A stretch of 64,000 bases of DNA from Pseudomonas fluorescens (lineage in GTDB: Bacteria > Pseudomonadota > Gammaproteobacteria > Pseudomonadales > Pseudomonadaceae): the NCBI RefSeq assembly GCF_001307275.1, contig NZ_CP012831.1, positions 5,448,501-5,512,500 of the forward strand, written 5' to 3'. Position 1 is the first letter of the stretch. The number at the start of each line of letters is the position of its first letter. The position numbers and the translations under genes were made by a program. Of this stretch, positions 20,501-26,778 are shown piece after piece. Below the pieces are notes generated by a model. The model was not told where the DNA came from, searched no databases, and saw only the letters and a program-made list of their open reading frames with translations.

Positions 20501-22482
20501 CGGTCGGCGGCGCAGAGCCCCAGGGCCGGCACCTTGCCGAAGATGTTGTTGAGCATGCCGCGCTGTTCGATCATCACGCCCTTTGGCGTGCCGGTCGAAC
20601 CCGAGGTGAACAGCACGTAGGCCAGGCTGTCGGGGCGGGCGAGCACTGGCAGTGGCGTGTCGTCGCCCGATGCCCAGCAGGCTTCGGCGAACAGCGCCGT
20701 GGGCGCCTGGTCGAGGCCGCTGAGCAGTGGGTCGAGCAGACCGCTGCAGGCTTGGCTGGCGATCAGCAGCGGCGCGCGGGACAGCCCGAGGATTTCCCGC
20801 AGGCGCTCGGGCGGGTGATTGACCTCCAGGGGCAGCATCGCCGCGCCAGCCTTGAACACGGCCAGCATCATGGTCAACAGCGCCAGGCCACGAGGCGCCA
20901 CCAGCGCGACCAGTTGGTCTTCACCGGCACCGGCCTCGTGCAGGGCGTGGGCCAGGCGCGTGGAACGCAGGTCCAGCTCGGCGTAGGTCAGCGACTCACC
21001 GGCGCAGGTCGCGGCGACCTGATCACCGCGCAGGGCGACCTGAGCGGCAAACAGCTCGGCGTAGCTTTGATCCAGCGCAAAGTCGTGGGGGTTCAGCGCC
21101 CATTCGCCCAGCAACTGTTGACGTTCATCGGCCGCCAGCAGTTCGAAGCTGGCCAACGGCGCGTCGGGGGCGACGAGCATGCTGCGCACCAGGCTGGCGA
21201 TGTGGCCCAGCAGGCGCTGCACGGTGGCGGCCTCGAAACGTTCGCGGTCATAGGACACGCGGATGCCCAGTTGTTCGCCCGGCAGGATCACCACGGTCAA
21301 GCCGTAGTGGGTGTGCACGCTGTGGTCCATGCCTTCGAGGCTGAACTGGAAACCGCCTTCGAGGATCTGTTCGTCGATGGGCGCGTTTTCGAACACCAGG
21401 ATGCTGTCGAACAGGGTCTCGCCCCGGGGGAAATCGCTCCAGCCCTGGATGTCAGTCAACGGCGTGTGCTCGAAGTCGCGCATGTCGACGTTGAGTTTTT
21501 GCAGGTCGCCCAGCCAACTGCCGAGCGAGGCGTTCGGATCCACCGAAACCCGCAGCGGCAAGGTGTTGATGAACAGGCCGATCATTTCCGCAACGCCGGT
21601 CAGGTCAGCCGGACGGCCGGCCACGGTGACACCAAAGACGACGTCCTGCTGCCCGCTGTAGCGCGACAGCAGCAACGACCAGACCCCCTGGAAAAACGTG
21701 TTCGGGGTGATCCGGCGACTGCGGCAGAACGCCGCCAGTGCCTGGGTTTCCTGCGCGTCGAGGTGAATCAGTTGGTCGTCCACCAGCACCGCATCGGTGT
21801 AGCGGTCGCGGCTCACGCCGTTGTCCACGGTCAGTGGCGTCGGGGCGTTGAGGCCTTGCAACTGGCCGCGCCAGAATTGCTCGGCCTTGCCCGCATCCTG
21901 GCGTTGCAGCCACTGGATGTAATCGCGAAACGGCCGAGGGCTTTTCAGTTCCGGCGTGCGGTCGTTGCACAGCGCTTCGTAGACTTTGAGGAAGTCCACG
22001 GTCACCAGGGAGATGCACCAGGCGTCCATCAGGATGTGGTGGAAGCTGCGAATGAACTCGTAGGACTCGTCGGCCAGGCGCACCAGCCGGAAGCGAATCA
22101 GCGGTGGCTTGGACAGATTGAAGCCGACTTTCTGCTCGTATTCCAGCAGCGTGCGGATCCGCGCCTCCTGCTCATGGGGCGCGAGCCCGCGCAGGTCGAG
22201 GGTGTCCAGCGGGACCTTGACCTGGCGATGGATCACCTGCACCGGTTGCTTCTGGCTTTTCCACTGGAAACTGGCGCGCAGGGAAGGGTGCAGTGCCACC
22301 ACCTGGCGCCACGATTCGAGGAACGCCCCTTCATCGATGGCCCCGCCGATGCGGTAGCGATCCTGCATCAGGTACACCCCGGAGTCTTCGTGCAGCAGGG
22401 AGTGGAACAGCATCCCTTGTTGCAACGGCGACAGCGGGTAAATGTCTTCGATCGGGTTGCCAGTGGTTTTTTCGGTGGTCAT
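8536..22482 (-). CDS. Four-module nonribosomal peptide synthetase (Dab - X - Ser - D-Ser)
   Basis: This 4648-aa synthetase has the architecture C-A-T-C-A-T-C-A-T-C-A-T-E. C-domain His motifs lie near residues 150 (HHILMDAWC), 1217 (HHLVSDAWS), 2280 (HHCATDDAS) and 3314 (HHSATDGWA). TSGSTG of the A domains lies near 626, 1697, 2750 and 3782, and carrier serines near 1017, 2090, 3130 and 4165. The last carrier is GGDSI, the type that faces an epimerase. The C-terminal E domain is intact (HHLVVDAVSW near 4334, YGLLR). Pocket residues read by eye: module 1 DIWELTADD (Dab), module 2 DSAELGTVD (not recognised), modules 3 and 4 both DVWHFSLID (Ser, EntF-like). Expected output is Dab-X-Ser-D-Ser added to the residue delivered by the 22541-25669 protein. 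No thioesterase is present, so the chain passes to the next synthetase. The start has AGGA about 9 nt upstream. The A domains of modules 3 and 4 are nearly identical at DNA level. Confidence 0.96.
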   Translation of the reverse strand: MTTEKTTGNPIEDIYPLSPLQQGMLFHSLLHEDSGVYLMQDRYRIGGAIDEGAFLESWRQVVALHPSLRASFQWKSQKQPVQVIHRQVKVPLDTLDLRGLAPHEQEARIRTLLEYEQKVGFNLSKPPLIRFRLVRLADESYEFIRSFHHILMDAWCISLVTVDFLKVYEALCNDRTPELKSPRPFRDYIQWLQRQDAGKAEQFWRGQLQGLNAPTPLTVDNGVSRDRYTDAVLVDDQLIHLDAQETQALAAFCRSRRITPNTFFQGVWSLLLSRYSGQQDVVFGVTVAGRPADLTGVAEMIGLFINTLPLRVSVDPNASLGSWLGDLQKLNVDMRDFEHTPLTDIQGWSDFPRGETLFDSILVFENAPIDEQILEGGFQFSLEGMDHSVHTHYGLTVVILPGEQLGIRVSYDRERFEAATVQRLLGHIASLVRSMLVAPDAPLASFELLAADERQQLLGEWALNPHDFALDQSYAELFAAQVALRGDQVAATCAGESLTYAELDLRSTRLAHALHEAGAGEDQLVALVAPRGLALLTMMLAVFKAGAAMLPLEVNHPPERLREILGLSRAPLLIASQACSGLLDPLLSGLDQAPTALFAEACWASGDDTPLPVLARPDSLAYVLFTSGSTGTPKGVMIEQRGMLNNIFGKVPALGLCAADRIPQTASVAFDISVWQFLAAPVLGATVHILPDEVAHDPQRLLQVLASERLNVLEIVPSLMRTVLALCPCDLQLPDLRWVLPTGEALPPTVARDWFARFPDIALMNAYGPAECADDVAFQPIFAAPGAEVSHMPIGQPTANNRLYVLDEALRPVPVGVAGEICVGGVGVGRGYLHDPQRTAEAFIEHPQLEGRLYRTGDLGRWRADGVIEYLGRRDQQVKLRGHRIELTEIEHRLAQHPNVREAAVLLRENTVGEAWLVAYWSAHDETQGSDGLSEHLRAQLPPYMVPAAFVGLDKLPLNNNGKVDRKALAARELDWQADAQESIAPRNALETTVASIWAEVLGRDMVGVEDNFFTLGGHSLLATQIVARLRTQFKLDLPLRVLFEHPTVALLAVAIDARQAEAAAPQANALSVPKAQPRPTLLPLSFSQQRLWFIEQLTPGTTLFNIPFALHLKGELNVQALHASLNDLLVRHEILRTGIHSTDGLPCQRISPALDIALPFEDLSGLTATARAGAQFNALQDTFEQPFDLTRPPLLRARLLRLAPGEHVLGIALHHLVSDAWSATIALRELALGYEARCNGTRADLPALPLQYADFALWQREHLQGAELKRQLDYWTTTLDRRDSDASPLLALPTDHPRPSVQSYRAGIVQRELSADLSGRVQAFASRLGTTPFTVLFAGFAVLMHRLSGDATVLVGTPVTHREQPGTEGLLGILLNNLAIRADFDPQAGFSALVKQVAERLRDGLLHQDLPFEQLVDSLQLPRSLSHAPLYQVMVAQQLAMESRLRFPGLEFEALDTPLRHSECDLDLHVLCPANAPIQLELMFALDLFVADSARQTLARLEHLLEHMLAEPQRPVAALPLLMDAEWQRTVVEWNRTEMEVPTHLTFAQLFEQQAERTPERDALCFEGRSLSYGELNRRANQVAHYLRSQGVGANRPVALCVERSLELLVGLLGILKSGGAYVPLDPTYPVDRLAYMLEDAQPALFIGQQGLLEQLGAELPRLRLDSDAALFANQPDSNPAPLAGPQDLAYIMYTSGSTGKPKGTLVTNGSVVNLAWARIHGLYRRYTDQPMRTSFNYSFAFDSSVAELILLLDGHSLYLTPEDVRYDPEALAGFFRDTRLDAFECTPAQLKALLESDGVRLGEVYLPRFVLFGGDAVDAQLWQRLPSIAGSRFFNTYGPTECTVDATGCAVDDFPQRPIIGRPIANVRTYVLDAFLNPMPVGVPGELHIGGAGVTLGYLNRAEQTAKVFIEDPFSSLPGARMYKSGDLVRWLPDGQLEYLGRMDHQVKIRGFRVELGEIETLIGAQPGVRQAVVLAREDVPGDKRLVAYVTCDQQADIHAWRKTIGAALPDYMVPSAFVLLDELPLTDNGKLNRKALPAPDIQAAPDALDPPRSAAEQQLAALWAELLNVPSTQIGRDSHFFYLGGHSLLAAALFARLRQQFATVPPLRAVFEHPTLDALAALLGDPLQAPAATFVAAPRPARLPLSFEQQRLWFLEQLSTGGGEYNVVSAVQLDGELHVQALQTALNSVVQRHEILRSRIVRDTDGELVLIIEPKVDLTVQVTALQATSDEQWQQLTDAAIHAETGRRFDLAAEVPARATLLQRSGGAQSLLLLSVHHCATDDASSQNLLEELRQCYTAQCQGTPVALPALALQYPDYALWQREPGQQTAFSSQLEYWRNQLEDGDYLLDLPTEQGRPNQLAPAAGAVQLQLPPALVERLRQFAQQRGATLYMLMLGAAQLLLGRYANQRDVRVGSPVAQCPFAELQPLIGCFVNTVVMRADLDPALDFEGLLNQVRNRVLDAQQHQDVPFDQVVEHLKPSRSLGQTPLFQVLFAMQNADTSSQPWPQLQVSERAVTAQATKYDLNWEVHDGEVLSVLLEYRAALFSETTARRWLEQWQQLLEAMLEAPRTRLGDWTPLPAAERHRQLIEWNATERHYSGPTNLHTALSQQAALSPNAPALVFEGQRLSYAELDQRAQTVARALRAAGVGSDSIVPVCMERSVEMVVALLGIVHAGAAWLPLDPELPATRLAFLIEDADAKVTLTQAQWLSRLPVGHQAWTLDALPQASAFEPISVQANDLAYVLYTSGSTGQPKGVMNEHGALMNRLHWMQDAFPIGPNDRVLQKTPYSFDVSVWEFFWPLITGATLVVARPDGHRDPAYLSQLIQQERVTTLHFVPSMLRAFVEEPSLVDCHSLRQVFASGEALPVDLVRRFMGQHPAALVNLYGPTEAAIDVSVWCCSADDVIVPIGKPIANLRLYILDETMQPLPIGSIGELYIGGVGVARGYLKRPDLTEERFLASPFVAGDRLYRTGDRCRFLADGNIEYLGRLDHQVKLRGQRIELGEIDAALLAQAGIRDAATLLLDQRLVSFWCGDADEATLRADLSDSLPVHMQPSVFVQLDRLPLNSNGKLDRKALAAAPLPHSQSDQPRTAPRNATETVLCELFSEVLGCSDVGIEDHFFQLGGHSLLATRLVSRVRERLGVSLPLPLVFAQPTVAALAEHLRAALPDESISVQPRPAQLPLGLAQHRFWMLSRLVPESREYHMPFALTLRGELQVQILREAFEQVSQRHLVLRSRIIDVDGEPQLLIDDHGPALAVTCVATQDWAATCANAQDELMTPFDLAAAAPWRAHLLQRQDSDENLLLVCLHHSATDGWAMQLLIDELTQAYAAGLSGQSPAWTPLEIDYVDFALWQQHPDTQARRHASLDYWKNHLGQDDYQLDLPIDHPRGAEADRRARQLSVRLGTQRAEAIRQFARQRGTTTYVVLATALSALLARYSGQREIRLGTPADQRDHAQTQTLLACLVNTLVLRSDVDQRAPAEQLLASLEADLRAAQAHADLPFATLVGAIAQNRDLNRTPLFQVLFSLNYGRVDSSQWPGLNVEEQMLPAIDAKFEQSWEVQDDGSDMTLALEYQSALYDEATMQRWSAQWCALLDALVATPGHTLVELFPQQQDQQQLDRWNATERHYSGPTNLHTALSQQAALSPNAPALVFEGQRLSYAELDQRAQTVARALRAAGVGSDSIVPVCMERSVEMVVALLGIVHAGAAWLPLDPELPAARLAFLIEDADAKVTLTQAQWLSRLPVGHQAWTLDALPQASAFEPISVQANDLAYVLYTSGSTGQPKGVMNEHGALMNRLHWMQDAFPIGPNDRVLQKTPYSFDVSVWEFFWPLITGATLVVARPDGHRDPAYLSQLIQQERVTTLHFVPSMLRAFVEEPSLVDCHSLRQVFASGEALPVDLVRRFMGQHPAALVNLYGPTEAAIDVSVWRCSADDVIVPIGKPIANLRLYILDETMQPLPIGSIGELYIGGVGVARGYLKRPDLTEERFLASPFVAGDRLYRTGDRCRFLADGNIEYLGRLDHQVKLRGQRIELGEIDSALLNLPAITGACTLVIDNRLVAFYSSSAAQSDLDTQLAAELPAYMVPAVWVHIPALPLSTNGKIDRKALAALPLPNTQKDYAAPRNELERLLCQLFGELLGETLTGGREVGTSDSFFALGGDSILGLKLISRLREQGYSLTPRDLFRSPTPAALAHVTTALLTQAEQGDVTGPMPLMPLHQWFFDQQQVQAAHWNQSVLADSDSRLEPAIVQATLDRLVAHHDALRLRFTHVDGQWQAHIAPVAPAQLTCCEHPEQLLQVAQSLDLQHGPLFAAALLEGTPQRLYLVAHHLVVDAVSWTPLLEDFQQLYPALERDEQPTLPAKTTSYRQWAEHLQAHAAKAAAEQRYWSAQASANPPPMATVAERQTLSARWDASRTHQWLTESHAAYRTQPEELLIAALAATLAEVEQRSDIVVDLERHGRDAPFAGLDVGRTVGWFTTLYPLRVSASGAAGDQVRNAKQALRDVPGQGLGYGLLRQHGELPASHGDVLFNYLGHEQTPAGWLRASSLTPPPDVAPVNRVTHAREVVAWLEDGVLRVEWHSVTPNADSHLPARLLERLQALVEHCLDPQAGSLMPADFPLAKALNQKSLDKLLGKLKTKPDSQS
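10357..11607. repeat. Direct repeat copy A: Ser adenylation domain of module 4
   Basis: A segment of about 1251 bp is almost identical to 13453-14703 at a constant offset of 3096 bp. I counted fewer than 20 differences by eye, many of them synonymous. It covers the A domain of module 4, from the end of C4 to near the T domain. The flanks diverge abruptly at the 11607/14703 boundary, within the C/A linker. This indicates recent duplication or gene conversion of the Ser adenylation domain alone. Confidence 0.93.
13453..14703. repeat. Direct repeat copy B: Ser adenylation domain of module 3
   Basis: This is the partner of the repeat at 10357-11607, in the same orientation. It encodes the A domain of module 3. 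The neighbouring C, T and E domains of the two modules are clearly different, so only the substrate-selecting portion has been homogenised. Confidence 0.93.
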
Positions 22483-22540
22483 TGAAAGCGTCCTGCGTAA
22501 AAAGGGGCAACGGTGATGGCGGGGCGACGGGAGGAACCGT

Positions 22541-25500
22541 TCACAGGTCGGCCTCGTCCAGTTCGGCCATCAGCGCTTGCATTTCGTCATCGGACAGGCC
22601 CGAGGCGCTGAACTCGGTGCTGTCGGCTTGCGGCTCGGCGGCGCTCGGCTCCAGCGGTTGCGCGACCTCGGCCATGGCCGCGATGGTCTGGCGTTCGAAG
22701 ACTTGCTTGGCCGACAGCGCGATGCCTTGCTCGTGGGCCTGGGCCACCACTTGCAGGCTCAGGATCGAGTCACCGCCGATGGCGAAGAAGTTGTCGGTGA
22801 CACTCACTGTCGAGAGTTTCAAGACCTTGGCGACGATCGCTTGCAGGGCGGTTTCCATGGCGTTGCGCGGCGCCACGTGGGCGTTTTCGTCGAACTGGTC
22901 CGGGTCGGGCAACTGGCGGGTGTCGAGCTTGCCGTTGGGCGTGCGCGGAAAGCTTGCCAGGGTCAGCACCAGGGCCGGCACCATGTACGACGGCAGGCGT
23001 TCACCGAGGAAGCGCTTGATCGCCTCCGAATCCGGCGCGTAGCCGTGGGCGGCCAGGATGTAGGCGAGCAGGCGTTTGCCAGCGGCATGTTCCTGGACGA
23101 TCACCGCGGCTTCGCGCACGTCGCTGTGGCTGCACAACTGGCGTTCGATTTCGCCCAGTTCGATGCGGTAGCCGCGGACCTTGACTTGATGGTCCTTGCG
23201 GCCCAGGAACGCCAGGCGTCCGTCGGCCAACCAGCAGGCCAGGTCGCCCGTACGGTAGGCGCGAGTGCCGTCGGCCAGGGTGACGAAGGCCTTGGCGGTT
23301 TCTTCGGGCTTGTTGCGATAGCCGCGGGCCAGGGTCGGGCCGGCGAGGACGATCTCGCCCGGTTCGCCAATGCCGCAAGCGCGGTCGAATTCGTTCAGCA
23401 GGCGCAGGTCCATGCCGGCGATGGGGCGGCCGATGCTGACGTTCCGGCTGGGCTCCAACACTTCATAGGTGGCCCAGACCGTCGCTTCAGTGGGACCGTA
23501 TTCGTTCACCAGCCGGGCGTGTGGCAGGGTCTTGCTGTGTTGCGCGATCAGCGACGGCGGGCAAGCTTCACCGGCGACGATCCAGCAGGCGAGGGGAGCG
23601 GCTGCGTCGCTGCGCTGCAATTGATCGAGCAGGGCCTGGTACAGCGATGGCAGCGACAGGCCGTGGCTGACCTGATGCTGGGCAATCAACTGCGCCAGGC
23701 GAGCCATCTCCAGCTCTTCACCCGGGGCGGGCAACACCAGGCGTCCGCCTTGGGCCAGGGTCCAGAAAATCCCGGCGACCGAACTGTCGAAGGCAAACGA
23801 GGACAGCAGCAGGTAGGCGCGCACGGGCGTCTCATAGGCGGCCATGCGCACTTGGGTCGAGAAACTCAGCGCGCCATGGCTGATTTCCACGGCTTTCGGC
23901 GCACCGGTGGAGCCGGAGGTGTAGATCAGGTAAGCGAGGTCGTTCGCGTCCGGCAACGGCAGCGCCGGCCAATCGCCGAGGTCCGGCGTTGCCAGGTCGT
24001 CCAGCACGAAGCGTTGCAGATGGTCCGGCACGCTGTCGGCCAGTTCGGCGCTGACCACGATGTGGGCAATGGCGCTGTCGGCGAGCATGTAGGCGCGGCG
24101 GTCGGCCGGGTAGGTCGGGTCGACTGGCACGTAGGCGCCACCGGCTTTCAAGACGGCGAGCATGGCAACGATGGCCGCGTTGCTGCGGGCGAACAGGATG
24201 CCGACGGGCACCCCGGGGCCGATGCCGGCAGCGACCAGTCGATGGGCCAGTTGCGTGGCGCAGGCGTCGAGGCGGCTGTAGCTGAGGTCACCGTCCTGGT
24301 CGCTGAGGGCGATGGCGTTCGGTTGCTGGCGAACCTGACGGGCAATCAATTCCACCAGCGTCACGGGTTCGATGGACGGCACGCTCGCGCCGGCGCCAAT
24401 CAGTTGGGATTGCAGTGCACCGCCCAGGGGCAACTGGGCCCAGGCCTGTTGCGGTTCCGCCAGGGCACCTTGCAGCAGTTGCAGCCATTGCTCGGCAAGG
24501 CAGCCGGCGGCTTCGGCGCTGAGGGCATGGCGGTCGTAGACCAGTTGCGCGTGCAGGCCGTCGGGCAACTGGCGGACGTTCAGGCATGCCTTCAGCGGAT
24601 TCATCACCGCGCTGGCATGACGCTCCCGGGCATCGCCCGAGCGCCAGGCAAAGGCGTATCCGGCGTCGAGGGTGCCGGTGTAATAGTCCTGCCAGCCGAC
24701 CGCCCGTTCCAGGGTGGCGGCTACTTGCGCGCTTTGCTCCAGCAGGGTCACCTGGGCATCCAGTTCGATGTTCACGGGCAGGCACTGCTCGAACAGACCC
24801 AGGGTGTTCTCCAGTTCCGCGCCGCGACTTTCATGGATCAGGGTGAGCGGCACCTGTTGTTGGCCGGCCAGTCGTCCCAATACCGCTGCCCATGCCGCCA
24901 GCAGCACGTCCGGGGTCAGGGCCGGGTGGCGGGCGAGGTCGGCCGGCAGCGCCAGGTCCAATCGGGTCGGCGCAAACCCGCCTTCGAGGATCGATTCGAG
25001 GGACAGTTGCAGGGTGGCCTGTTCGGTTTCGCCCGAGGGTTTCCAGAAACTCACGCCCGGATGGTCCGGCGCGTCTTCAACCAGGCTCCAGCGCCATTCG
25101 GCGTAGTCGGCGTACTGCAAGGTGTCGGACAGGTCCGTGGCGCTGTCTTGCAGCAGTGCACCGGCCAGCCATTTCAGGCTGGCGAGGTCGAAGTGGCTGC
25201 TGGCCGCCGCCAGGTCCAGGATCGTCTGTTCATCGGACAGGCGCACCAGGGTCACGTACAGGGGAGACGTCCAGTCGCGGGGCTGGTCGGCGAGTTGGGC
25301 CAGCGCGGCGTCCTGGTCGGCGTGGTTGTATTGACGCAGGTCCTGGAGCTTCACCGCCAGCGGAGCGGTTTCGTCGATCACCTGCACCGGGTGGCGCAGG
25401 CCGGGCACGGGCATCAGGCGCGTGCGCAGGATTTCACTGTCGGCCACCAGCGCCTGCAGGCGCTTGTTCAGGGCGTCGATGTCCTGCGGTTGCGACAGCG

Positions 25501-25669
25501 ACCATTGCAAATGGCAACTGAACGGGTGCTCCGCCGCGCCATTGATGTGGGGGTAAACCGATGCCTGTTGCGGCGAAATACGAAAACCTTGAAGTCCGCT
25601 CATGTTCATCTCGACTGGAAAAGGGCTTGAGCCTGGATCGCCGCACAGACGCTGGGGCTTGCTGGACAT
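22541..25669 (-). CDS. NRPS module activating His, with degenerate condensation-like (interface-type) domain
   Basis: The protein is 1042 aa from ATG 25669, which has AGGAGG upstream at a long spacing of 12 nt. An internal start at 25609 would also fit the domain. Domains: N-terminal condensation-superfamily domain (to about residue 460), A (TSGSTG near 581), T (GGDSI, Ser near 967). Pocket residues are DSALIAEVW, a well-known His signature. In the first domain the HHxxxDG position reads SSHFDLASL, so neither catalytic His-His nor DG is present and it should not form peptide bonds. The preceding gene already supplies a C domain, which makes this extra domain redundant for condensation and fits an interface domain that docks a stand-alone hydroxylase on the His-loaded carrier. 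It is flanked by hydroxylase genes. The inferred product is beta-hydroxy-His as the first residue of the lipopeptide. Confidence 0.93.
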   Translation of the reverse strand: MSSKPQRLCGDPGSSPFPVEMNMSGLQGFRISPQQASVYPHINGAAEHPFSCHLQWSLSQPQDIDALNKRLQALVADSEILRTRLMPVPGLRHPVQVIDETAPLAVKLQDLRQYNHADQDAALAQLADQPRDWTSPLYVTLVRLSDEQTILDLAAASSHFDLASLKWLAGALLQDSATDLSDTLQYADYAEWRWSLVEDAPDHPGVSFWKPSGETEQATLQLSLESILEGGFAPTRLDLALPADLARHPALTPDVLLAAWAAVLGRLAGQQQVPLTLIHESRGAELENTLGLFEQCLPVNIELDAQVTLLEQSAQVAATLERAVGWQDYYTGTLDAGYAFAWRSGDARERHASAVMNPLKACLNVRQLPDGLHAQLVYDRHALSAEAAGCLAEQWLQLLQGALAEPQQAWAQLPLGGALQSQLIGAGASVPSIEPVTLVELIARQVRQQPNAIALSDQDGDLSYSRLDACATQLAHRLVAAGIGPGVPVGILFARSNAAIVAMLAVLKAGGAYVPVDPTYPADRRAYMLADSAIAHIVVSAELADSVPDHLQRFVLDDLATPDLGDWPALPLPDANDLAYLIYTSGSTGAPKAVEISHGALSFSTQVRMAAYETPVRAYLLLSSFAFDSSVAGIFWTLAQGGRLVLPAPGEELEMARLAQLIAQHQVSHGLSLPSLYQALLDQLQRSDAAAPLACWIVAGEACPPSLIAQHSKTLPHARLVNEYGPTEATVWATYEVLEPSRNVSIGRPIAGMDLRLLNEFDRACGIGEPGEIVLAGPTLARGYRNKPEETAKAFVTLADGTRAYRTGDLACWLADGRLAFLGRKDHQVKVRGYRIELGEIERQLCSHSDVREAAVIVQEHAAGKRLLAYILAAHGYAPDSEAIKRFLGERLPSYMVPALVLTLASFPRTPNGKLDTRQLPDPDQFDENAHVAPRNAMETALQAIVAKVLKLSTVSVTDNFFAIGGDSILSLQVVAQAHEQGIALSAKQVFERQTIAAMAEVAQPLEPSAAEPQADSTEFSASGLSDDEMQALMAELDEADL

Positions 25670-25714
25670 GGGTCAGGCAAGCCTCCTGCGAACGGCGGGT
25701 GGACCCGTTGAATG

Positions 25715-26761
25715 TCAGACGGCAACGTCGCTCGACAGCAGGGCTTCAGCCATGCCGGTCATGATGGCGCGCTTGCCGGTAAAGGGTTCGCGACCGTGCA
25801 CAGCGAGCATGTTGTCGATGAACAACACGTCCCCCTGTTGCCAACTGAACCGCACCAGCGAGTCGAGGTAGGCCGCGCGTAGCGACTCCAGGACCTGGGG
25901 CTCGATGGGTTCGCCATCGCCATAAAAGGTGTTGGTGGGCAGGTCGAGGTCGTTGAAGTTGCTTTGCAGCGAATCGCGGATTCGCCCAGGCAGGGTGCTG
26001 ATGTGGAAGAACGTGGCGTGGTTGAACCAGACCTCTTCGCCGGTGCGCGGATGGCGCACCACGGCCGGCCCGCGTTGGCGGGTGCGCAGGCGATTGTGGT
26101 CTTTCCATTCCACTTCGATGCCGACGCTGGCGCAGTAGGCTTCCACTTCGCCACGGTCTTCGGACTGGAACACGGTCTGCCACGGCAGGCCGAAACCATC
26201 GCCGTAGTTGCGAACGTACAGCACGCCTTTTTCCCGGAACCGCGCTTCGATCTGCGGGCTGATCCTGGCCTTCACGGCGCGGGTCGAGCCGATCGGTGTT
26301 TCACCGCCGGTCTCGGACGGCAGTTGGCAGTAGAAGAACAGCCGCAGCGGGAAGCGCGGTGAGTAGGAGTGTTCGTTGTGGGGGAAGATCATCTGGTCGG
26401 CCGGGTAGTCGGTCGAGGTGTAGATATTGCCGCCGACCCGTGTCCGGGGCGAGGCACGGAACATGTATTCCAGCGCTCCGGGGGAAAGGGCGGCGATCAC
26501 CTGGTCGAACTGCTCGACGGACGCGACGTTGAAGCCACGAAACAGCAGGGCGCCGTACTGCAGCAGTTTCTTTTCCAACGACTCGCGTTCCCGGGTGGCC
26601 CAGGCGATCAGGTCGACGCCACTGACCGCTGGCTCGATCACCAGGGGCAGGGCATGGTCCGGGCTGAGCAGGCGCTCGGTCACCAGTTGTTGTTCCGAGA
26701 CGTTCATGGCTTTGCGACGCACGGCGCCGAGGGCGCGTGGCGATGGGGGCACGATAGACAT
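25715..26761 (-). CDS. Stand-alone Fe(II)/2-oxoglutarate amino-acid beta-hydroxylase (TauD/SyrP-like)
   Basis: The 348-aa protein belongs to the TauD/TfdA superfamily. The iron-binding triad is visible as HxE (PHNEHSY) and a distal His (LAVHGREPF), followed by the 2-oxoglutarate-binding Arg (FTGKRAI). Family members in siderophore and syringomycin pathways hydroxylate the beta carbon of an amino acid tethered to an NRPS carrier. It is clearly paralogous to the 30215-31192 protein (shared LRTRQR, VWFN, VRNY and FTG motifs). It lies between the loading gene (17 nt) and the His module (45 nt), which hints that its substrate is carrier-bound His, but the sequence alone does not separate His from Asp. 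No strong SD precedes 26761. ATG 26707 is an alternative start. Confidence 0.9.
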   Translation of the reverse strand: MSIVPPSPRALGAVRRKAMNVSEQQLVTERLLSPDHALPLVIEPAVSGVDLIAWATRERESLEKKLLQYGALLFRGFNVASVEQFDQVIAALSPGALEYMFRASPRTRVGGNIYTSTDYPADQMIFPHNEHSYSPRFPLRLFFYCQLPSETGGETPIGSTRAVKARISPQIEARFREKGVLYVRNYGDGFGLPWQTVFQSEDRGEVEAYCASVGIEVEWKDHNRLRTRQRGPAVVRHPRTGEEVWFNHATFFHISTLPGRIRDSLQSNFNDLDLPTNTFYGDGEPIEPQVLESLRAAYLDSLVRFSWQQGDVLFIDNMLAVHGREPFTGKRAIMTGMAEALLSSDVAV

Positions 26762-26778
26762 AACGGCATCCGACTCGG

